From: an uncultured Polaribacter sp. | Lineage (GTDB): Bacteria; Bacteroidota; Bacteroidia; Flavobacteriales; Flavobacteriaceae | Direction of reading: 5' to 3' | DNA length: 64,000 nt | NCBI RefSeq assembly: GCF_947500975.1 | Contig: NZ_CANMUE010000011.1 | Location: forward strand, 1-64,000 | In this document: positions 59,316 through 64,000 of the stretch, piece after piece | How positions within the stretch are numbered: the stretch's first letter is position 1 | Layout: the number at the start of each line of letters is the position of its first letter | The notes under the pieces: model-generated | What the model was told of the DNA's origin: nothing | The model's input: the letters and a program-made list of their open reading frames with translations, nothing else | Database searches by the model: none | Made by a program: the position numbers and the translations under genes

Positions 59316-60371
59316 ATGATTACAACAGATATACTAATAATAGGTGCAGGACCAACAGGGTTATTTACAATTTTTGAAGCAGGTTTATTAAAATTAAAAT
59401 GTCATTTAATTGATGCTTTACCACAGCCAGGTGGGCAGTGTTCAGAAATTTATCCAAAGAAACCAATTTATGATATACCTGCTTATCCAGAAATTTTAGC
59501 AGGAGATTTAACAGATAAATTAATTGAGCAAACAAAACAGTTTGAGCCAGGTTTTACTTTAGGAGAAAGAGCAGAAACTATAGACAAACAAGATGATGGT
59601 ACGTTTATTGTTACCACAAATAAAGGTACACAACATCATGCTAAAATAGTTGCAATAGCTGGTGGTTTAGGTTCTTTTGAACCAAGAAAACCATTAATAC
59701 CTAATATTGCAGATTTTGAAGATAAAGGTGTTGAGTATATTATTAAAGAACCAGAATTATATAGAGATAAAAAAGTAGTGATTTCTGGAGGTGGAGATTC
59801 TGCTTTAGATTGGGCTATTTTCTTATCTGATGTAGCTTCTGAGGTAACTTTAATTCATAGAAGAAATGAATTTAGAGGTGCTTTAGATTCAGTTGAAAAA
59901 GTACAAGAATTAAAGAATGCTGGAAAAATAAGAATGATTACTCCTGCAGAAGTAAAAGGAATTATTGGTACAGACAAAGTAACAGGTGTTTCTGTTGAGA
60001 AAAAAGGCGAAGATGCTTTTATAGTAGATACAGATCATTTTATTCCTTTGTTTGGGTTGTCTCCAAAATTAGGGCCAATTGCCAATTGGGGATTAGAAAT
60101 TGAGAAAAATGCAATTAAAGTAAACAACGCTTTAGATTATCAAACTAATATTCCTGGAATTTATGCAATTGGAGATGTAAATACCTATCCAGGTAAATTA
60201 AAGTTAATTCTTTGTGGTTTCCACGAAGCCACTTTAATGTGTCAAAGTGCCTATAAAAGAATCTTTCCAGACAAGAAATATGTAATGAAATATACAACTG
60301 TTGGAGGTGTAGAAGGATTTGATGGAACAAAAAAAGAAGCCCCAAAAGCCGTAGTAAAAGCAATACAATAA
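59316..60371 (+). CDS. Ferredoxin-NADP reductase (thioredoxin-reductase-like type)
   Basis: FAD enzyme of the TrxR-like Fd/NADP reductase class. ILIIGAGPTGLFTIFEAGLL binds FAD, QPGGQCSEIYPKKPIYDIPAYPEI is a family mark, VISGGGDSALDWAIFL binds NADPH, and GIYAIGDVNTYPGKL closes the FAD site. It has no CxxC dithiol of thioredoxin reductase. The start is ATG 59316, not the TTG 59298 upstream. It sits between siroheme genes and the ferredoxin gene, so its job is to feed electrons from NADPH to the sulfite reductase. Confidence 0.92.
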   Translation: MITTDILIIGAGPTGLFTIFEAGLLKLKCHLIDALPQPGGQCSEIYPKKPIYDIPAYPEILAGDLTDKLIEQTKQFEPGFTLGERAETIDKQDDGTFIVTTNKGTQHHAKIVAIAGGLGSFEPRKPLIPNIADFEDKGVEYIIKEPELYRDKKVVISGGGDSALDWAIFLSDVASEVTLIHRRNEFRGALDSVEKVQELKNAGKIRMITPAEVKGIIGTDKVTGVSVEKKGEDAFIVDTDHFIPLFGLSPKLGPIANWGLEIEKNAIKVNNALDYQTNIPGIYAIGDVNTYPGKLKLILCGFHEATLMCQSAYKRIFPDKKYVMKYTTVGGVEGFDGTKKEAPKAVVKAIQ

Positions 60372-60392
60372 TACATTGTTGTTAGGTTTGCT

Positions 60393-60400
60393 TAACTTTG
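60393..60400 (+). promoter_or_regulatory. Putative internal promoter box before the ferredoxin gene
   Basis: TAACTTTG followed by CA matches TAnnTTTG, 30 bases before the ferredoxin ATG. An internal start for ferredoxin-cysE-cysM is possible. Confidence 0.4.
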
Positions 60401-60429
60401 CAGACCAAACTCACAATAAAAGAAAAAAG

Positions 60430-60759
60430 ATGCAAGACATCAATTTAAAAATAACAGACAGAAACGGTGTAACACATGATGTAGTTGCGCCAACAGATAT
60501 GGCAATGAATCTTATGGAAGTTGTTCGTTCTTATGAACTAGCAGAAGAAGGAACCATTGGTGTTTGTGGCGGAATGGCTATGTGTGCTTCATGTCAGTGT
60601 TATGTAAAATCTGATCATGAATTGCCAGAAATGACTGATGATGAAGATGCAATGTTGGCAGAGGCATTTTATGTAGAAGATAATAGTAGATTAGGATGTC
60701 AAATACAAATGACATCAGAATTAGATGGTTTAGAAGTAGAATTAGCACCAGAAGCATAA
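60430..60759 (+). CDS. 2Fe-2S ferredoxin
   Basis: Electron carrier of 109 residues, adrenodoxin-like. Ligands are in GVCGGMAMCASCQCYV (Cys-x5-Cys-x2-Cys, plus one further Cys) and SRLGCQIQM. A DDEDAMLAEAF acidic helix follows, as in this class. The ATG at 60430 is used: an upstream in-frame TTG at 60376 would add a leader that runs across a promoter-like box. It lies downstream of the reductase gene and is the likely donor to the sulfite reductase. Confidence 0.93.
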   Translation: MQDINLKITDRNGVTHDVVAPTDMAMNLMEVVRSYELAEEGTIGVCGGMAMCASCQCYVKSDHELPEMTDDEDAMLAEAFYVEDNSRLGCQIQMTSELDGLEVELAPEA

Positions 60760-60769
60760 TTTTTACTTC

Positions 60770-61525
60770 ATGAAAGACGTAACAAAAATAGTAGCTTTTA
60801 AAAACTACAGTGTCTGTCTAAGAGATGCTGTTGCTGTTTTTACAAAACAATTAATTAATAATCTGTTTGATGTAAACCATTTAGCAGAAAGTGGCCCAGC
60901 AACTAGGGAAAAGTTTCTAAAAATTTTAGAAAGATTATCAATTAAAGATGGAGAGAAAATTTGGAATGAATTTGAAAATCATTTTATTGAAATAAGAAAA
61001 AAATTAGATTTAGATGCAATAGCTGCTGAAAAATTTGATCCAGCTGCAAAAAATCTAAACGAAGTTTATTTAGCTTATCCTGGTTTTTATGCAACTGCCG
61101 TATATAGATTAAGTCATCAATTGTTAAAGCTGAATGTTCCTATTTTACCAAGAATGATGAGTGAATTTGCGCATGGTGTAACAGGTACAGATATTCATCC
61201 AGGTGCAGAGATAGGAAATTCTTTTTTTATAGATCATGCAACAGGAATTGTTATTGGGGAAACAACCATTATCAAAGAAAATGTACAAATTTTTCAAGGA
61301 GTAACATTAGGAGGTATTCAAGTAAAAAAGAGTTTAGCATCAACCAAAAGACACCCTACTATAGAGAAAAACGTTGTTATTTACGCAAATGCAACTATTT
61401 TAGGAGGTGATGTAGTTATTGGAGAAAACTCTGTTATTGGTGCTAATGTTTGTGTTACCGAATCCATAGAAAAAAACTCAATAGTTACTGTAAAATCTAA
61501 CAATTTTATTACCAAAAGAAAATAA
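60770..61525 (+). CDS. cysE: Serine O-acetyltransferase
   Basis: Makes O-acetylserine for cysteine synthesis. The helical N-terminal part (1-125) precedes a left-handed beta-helix with HGVTGTDIHPGAEIGNSFFIDHATGIVIGE (His and Asp of the active site) and VQIFQGVTLGG. It resembles the EpsC form with 251 residues. It has a C-terminal TVKSNNFITKRK tail instead of the Ile-ending tail that docks CysK. The cysteine synthase gene starts 1 base after its stop. Confidence 0.95.
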   Translation: MKDVTKIVAFKNYSVCLRDAVAVFTKQLINNLFDVNHLAESGPATREKFLKILERLSIKDGEKIWNEFENHFIEIRKKLDLDAIAAEKFDPAAKNLNEVYLAYPGFYATAVYRLSHQLLKLNVPILPRMMSEFAHGVTGTDIHPGAEIGNSFFIDHATGIVIGETTIIKENVQIFQGVTLGGIQVKKSLASTKRHPTIEKNVVIYANATILGGDVVIGENSVIGANVCVTESIEKNSIVTVKSNNFITKRK

Positions 61526-61526
61526 A

Positions 61527-62420
61527 ATGAAAACTAAAACTATCATAGATTTTGTTGGAAATACACCTTTAGTTGAAGTGCAAAGTATACTTCAAAAAGA
61601 GGGGGTAAAATTACTGTTAAAATTAGAAGGGAATAATCCTGGAGGTAGCGTAAAAGACAGAGCAGCATATAATATGATTTCTGAAGCAATTAGAAAAGGT
61701 AACATTAAAAAAGGTGATACTTTAGTTGAAGCTACTAGTGGAAATACCGGAATAGCGCTTGCTCTAATAGCAAAAGTTCTAGGTGTAAATATGGTGCTTA
61801 TTCTGCCAGAAAACTCAACTATAGAGAGAGTGAAAACGATGAACTCTTATGGTGCAAAAGTAATTTTAACACCTCAATCTGGTGGTATAGAAGCCTCTAG
61901 AGACTTAGCCTTAAAACTAGAAAAAGAAGAGGGGTATTACAGGTTAAATCAGTTCGATAACCCTGATAACTATAAAGCACATTATAAAACTACTGGTCCT
62001 GAAATCTGGAATGATACAGACGGAGAAATAACACATTTTGTGTCGGCAATGGGAACAACCGGTACAATAATGGGGGTTTCAACTTATTTAAAAGAAAAAA
62101 ATAAAAATATTACAATTGTAGGGGTTCAACCAAATGGAGAATCTAAAATTCCTGGAATTAGAAAATGGGAAGGAGATTATATTCCGGCTATCTTTAATCG
62201 TAAAAAAGTAGATGAAGTTATAGAGGTTAGTACTGCAGAAGCAAAGGCAATGACTCAGAGATTAGCAGCTGAAGAGGGTGTTTTTGCAGGGATGAGTAGT
62301 GGAGGTGCAGTTGCAAGTGCTTTAAAAGTAGCTAAAAAAATAGACAAAGGAATAGTTGTTGCTATTGTTTGTGATAGAGGAGATCGCTATTTATCATCAA
62401 CTTTATTTGAAAAAGACTAA
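61527..62420 (+). CDS. cysM: Cysteine synthase B type
   Basis: PLP enzyme that makes cysteine from O-acetylserine and sulfide (or thiosulfate). NTPLVEVQS starts the fold, GGSVKDRAAYNMI holds the PLP Lys (near residue 42), EATSGNTGIALALIAKVLGV binds the substrate carboxylate, and SAMGTTGTIMGV binds phosphate. GMSSGGAVASAL and DRGDRYLSSTLF end it, CysM-like. With 297 residues it closes the sulfate-to-cysteine operon. Confidence 0.94.
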   Translation: MKTKTIIDFVGNTPLVEVQSILQKEGVKLLLKLEGNNPGGSVKDRAAYNMISEAIRKGNIKKGDTLVEATSGNTGIALALIAKVLGVNMVLILPENSTIERVKTMNSYGAKVILTPQSGGIEASRDLALKLEKEEGYYRLNQFDNPDNYKAHYKTTGPEIWNDTDGEITHFVSAMGTTGTIMGVSTYLKEKNKNITIVGVQPNGESKIPGIRKWEGDYIPAIFNRKKVDEVIEVSTAEAKAMTQRLAAEEGVFAGMSSGGAVASALKVAKKIDKGIVVAIVCDRGDRYLSSTLFEKD

Positions 62421-62450
62421 ATAATAATTCTACGAACTTATGAATTTAAG

Positions 62451-62458
62451 TATATTTG
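62451..62458 (+). promoter_or_regulatory. Putative -7 promoter box for the methionine synthase transcript
   Basis: TATATTTG followed by CA, the same ten bases as before the first SAM-I element. It lies 28 bases before the aptamer. Confidence 0.5.
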
Positions 62459-62485
62459 CAATCTAGTTCATAAACTTATTGATAC

Positions 62486-62612
62486 GTTATCACGAAAGGC
62501 TGAGGGATTAGACCCATTGAAGCCTTAGCAACCCTTTTCTTTTTGAAATAGAAGGTGCTACATTCTACTTTTTGATACTGATTTTTTTATTGATGTATTG
62601 AAGACAGATAAC
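62486..62612 (+). promoter_or_regulatory. SAM-I (S-box) riboswitch upstream of split methionine synthase
   Basis: P1 GTTATC / GATAAC (62486-62491, 62607-62612), ACGAAAGGC, GAGGGATTAGACCCATTGAAGCC, TTAGCAACCC, GAAGGTGCTACATTCTAC are in S-box order. The loop region between P3 and the closing P1 is longer than in the first copy. It ends 49 bases before the methionine synthase gene. High SAM should shut off methionine synthesis. Confidence 0.95.
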
Positions 62613-62661
62613 AGCGAAAACTACCTTTCCTGATGACACATATTGATAAAAACATCAAAAA

Positions 62662-63672
62662 ATGTCAAACATAAAAAAAGCTTTACAAGAACGAATTTTG
62701 GTTTTAGATGGTGCCATGGGTACTATGTTACAAGCCTATAAATTTACTGAAGAAGATTTTAGAGGAGAACGCTTTAAAGACTATCCAACACCTTTGCAAG
62801 GAAACAACGATTTGTTGTCAATTACCCAACCAGAAGCTATAAAAACCATTCACGGTAAATATTTTGAAGTGGGTGCAGATATTGTAGAAACTAATACTTT
62901 TTCTGGTACCACCATTGCAATGGCAGATTACCAAATGGAAGATTTGGTGTATGAATTAAATTATCAATCGGCAAAAATTGCCAAAGAAGTTGCTAATGAG
63001 TTTACAGCAAAAGAACCTCATAAACCTCGTTTTGTAGCAGGTTCTATTGGACCAACTAATAGAACTGCAAGTATGTCTCCAGATGTTAATGATCCTGGTT
63101 ATAGAGCGGTAACTTTTGATGAATTAAGAATTGCTTATAAGCAACAAGTTGAAGCTTTGATTGATGGTGGAGTTGATTTACTTTTAGTAGAAACTGTATT
63201 TGATACCTTGAATGCAAAAGCAGCTTTATTTGCTATTGAGCAAGTAAAAGAAGAAAGAAATATTGAGATGCCTATAATGCTAAGTGGTACAATTACAGAT
63301 GCATCAGGTAGAACATTGTCTGGGCAAACAGCAGAAGCTTTTTTAATTTCTGTTTCCCATATTCCTTTGTTGTCTATTGGTTTTAATTGTGCTTTAGGGG
63401 CCAATTTATTGCAGCCACATTTAGAGGCAATTGCCAACAAAACAGATTTTGCTATCTCTGCGCATCCTAATGCAGGATTGCCAAATGCGTTTGGTGAATA
63501 TGATGAGACTCCAGAAGAAATGGGAGAGCAAATAGAGGAGTATTTAAAGAAAGATTTAATAAATATTATTGGTGGTTGTTGTGGTACAAGTCCAGATCAT
63601 ATTAGAGAAATTGCAAATATTGCAGCAAAATATAAGCCACGTCAAGTAGAACTTATTTCTGCTTCTCATTAA
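62662..63672 (+). CDS. metH: Homocysteine S-methyltransferase, N-terminal half of split MetH
   Basis: Homocysteine-binding, Zn-dependent domain of cobalamin methionine synthase as a separate 336-residue protein. RILVLDGAMGTMLQAYKFTE starts it and GSIGPTNRTASMSPDVNDPG plus LLLVETVFDTLNAKAAL are the barrel blocks. The Zn cysteines are in SIGFNCALGANLL (near 241) and IIGGCCGTSPDHI (near 315). It stops before the pterin-binding domain. The second half seems to start at 63961 in the same operon, so MetH is split, as I know from other flavobacteria. Confidence 0.95.
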   Translation: MSNIKKALQERILVLDGAMGTMLQAYKFTEEDFRGERFKDYPTPLQGNNDLLSITQPEAIKTIHGKYFEVGADIVETNTFSGTTIAMADYQMEDLVYELNYQSAKIAKEVANEFTAKEPHKPRFVAGSIGPTNRTASMSPDVNDPGYRAVTFDELRIAYKQQVEALIDGGVDLLLVETVFDTLNAKAALFAIEQVKEERNIEMPIMLSGTITDASGRTLSGQTAEAFLISVSHIPLLSIGFNCALGANLLQPHLEAIANKTDFAISAHPNAGLPNAFGEYDETPEEMGEQIEEYLKKDLINIIGGCCGTSPDHIREIANIAAKYKPRQVELISASH

Positions 63673-63679
63673 GTTTTTT

Positions 63680-63961
63680 GTGATATTAGAAGTAGCCATA
63701 TTAAATATTAAGAAAGGTTTTTTAGAAGATTTTGAAACTAATTTTAAAAAAGCTGAAGAGATTATTGTTTCTATGAAAGGGTATATTTCTCATCAACTTA
63801 AAAAATGTATTGAAGAAGAAAACAAATATATTTTATTAGTAAACTGGAAAACAATTGAAGACCATGAAATTGGATTTAGAAAATCTAACAAATATCAAGA
63901 ATGGAAAGCCTTGTTACACAATTTTTATGAACCTTTTCCAATAGTAGAACATTATAAGTAA
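63680..63961 (+). CDS. ABM-family (antibiotic biosynthesis monooxygenase-like) small protein
   Basis: A 93-residue ferredoxin-like fold protein: ILEVAILNIKKGFLEDFETNFKKAEEII, then KGYISHQLKKCIEEENKYILLVNWKTIEDHEIGFRKS. This is a stand-alone ABM domain; such proteins include heme-degrading or quinol monooxygenases and many uncharacterised ones. The start is GTG at 63680, seven bases after the first metH half. Its stop shares one base with the ATG of the second metH half. The link with methionine synthase is by position only. Confidence 0.85.
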   Translation: MILEVAILNIKKGFLEDFETNFKKAEEIIVSMKGYISHQLKKCIEEENKYILLVNWKTIEDHEIGFRKSNKYQEWKALLHNFYEPFPIVEHYK

Positions 63962-64000
63962 TGAAAGTGAAACAAACAAAATATATGCATTTATCAGGAT
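63961..64000 (+). CDS. Start of the second half of split methionine synthase (partial)
   Basis: MKVKQTKYMHLSG is all that is visible before the window ends. The KYMHLSG start is like the YLKLSG-L-P start I associate with the pterin-binding and cobalamin-binding half of MetH in split systems. The ATG overlaps the preceding stop by one base. The rest is outside the window. Confidence 0.6.
   Translation, partial: MKVKQTKYMHLSG

Noticed and set aside
60376..60429. TTG start extending the ferredoxin
   Set aside because: The added leader has no family match and runs over a promoter-like box.

Overview
The window comes from a low-GC marine-type member of the Flavobacteriaceae (Bacteroidota), probably close to Polaribacter or Tenacibaculum. 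This rests on four things. The DNA is very AT-rich. Promoters fit the Bacteroidota -7 box TAnnTTTG, and Shine-Dalgarno sequences are weak. Type IX secretion (PorP/SprF, a C-terminal sorting domain), DUF6089 and the arsenosugar genes are phylum-typical. The gene order nadK / DUF6089 / uppS / bamA / ompH / ompH / murI is the one I know from flavobacteria. No tRNA, rRNA, CRISPR array or complete mobile element was seen.

Layout. 0-2.5 kb: a lone tyrosine recombinase and an orphan PorP/SprF gene. 2.5-10.5 kb: a minus-strand envelope cluster (murI, two ompH/skp, bamA, uppS, DUF6089, nadK, CBS protein). 10.5-14.4 kb: pdxJ, an alpha/beta hydrolase, a decayed gene remnant, a PLP desulfhydrase/ACC deaminase homologue and a lipoprotein glucosaminidase with LysM. 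14.4-19.4 kb: a VWA protein, then an overlapping operon of a carboxypeptidase-regulatory-like membrane protein, a LytS-type TPR histidine kinase and a LytTR response regulator. 19.4-25.5 kb: an arsenosugar gene cluster on the minus strand (DUF547, AhpD-like protein, radical SAM ArsS, methyltransferase ArsM, rhodanese, glycosyltransferase, nucleoside phosphorylase, sterol-desaturase-like enzyme). 25.5-42.5 kb: a structured RNA, fabD, a 1341-residue secreted matrixin-like protein with Ca-binding repeats, a leucyl-tRNA synthetase interrupted by a DUF559 nuclease-like domain, gamma carbonic anhydrase, an MscS channel, an EEP hydrolase, a dihydrouridine synthase and a large zinc protease.

42.5-64 kb is a sulfur and methionine region. 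metK lies behind what looks like a SAM-II riboswitch, and its 3' end has been tandemly duplicated and has decayed. A SAM-I riboswitch heads metY, a MetX-aspartokinase-homoserine dehydrogenase fusion and metZ. An Rrf2 regulator follows. A twice-repeated operator-like sequence then stands before the sulfate assimilation operon: DUF2061, cysH, cysD, cysN, HEPN-fused sulfite reductase, cobA, precorrin-2 dehydrogenase, ferredoxin-NADP reductase, ferredoxin, cysE and cysM. A second SAM-I riboswitch heads the split methionine synthase, whose second half runs off the window edge.

Together these genes take sulfate to sulfide (CysDN, CysH, sulfite reductase fed by NADPH, reductase and ferredoxin, with siroheme from CobA and the dehydrogenase). 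Sulfide then goes into cysteine (CysE, CysM) and homocysteine (the fusion enzyme, MetY/MetZ), then methionine (split MetH) and SAM (MetK), with SAM-sensing leaders at three points. Start codons were chosen mainly from where family homology begins, because ribosome binding sites are weak here.
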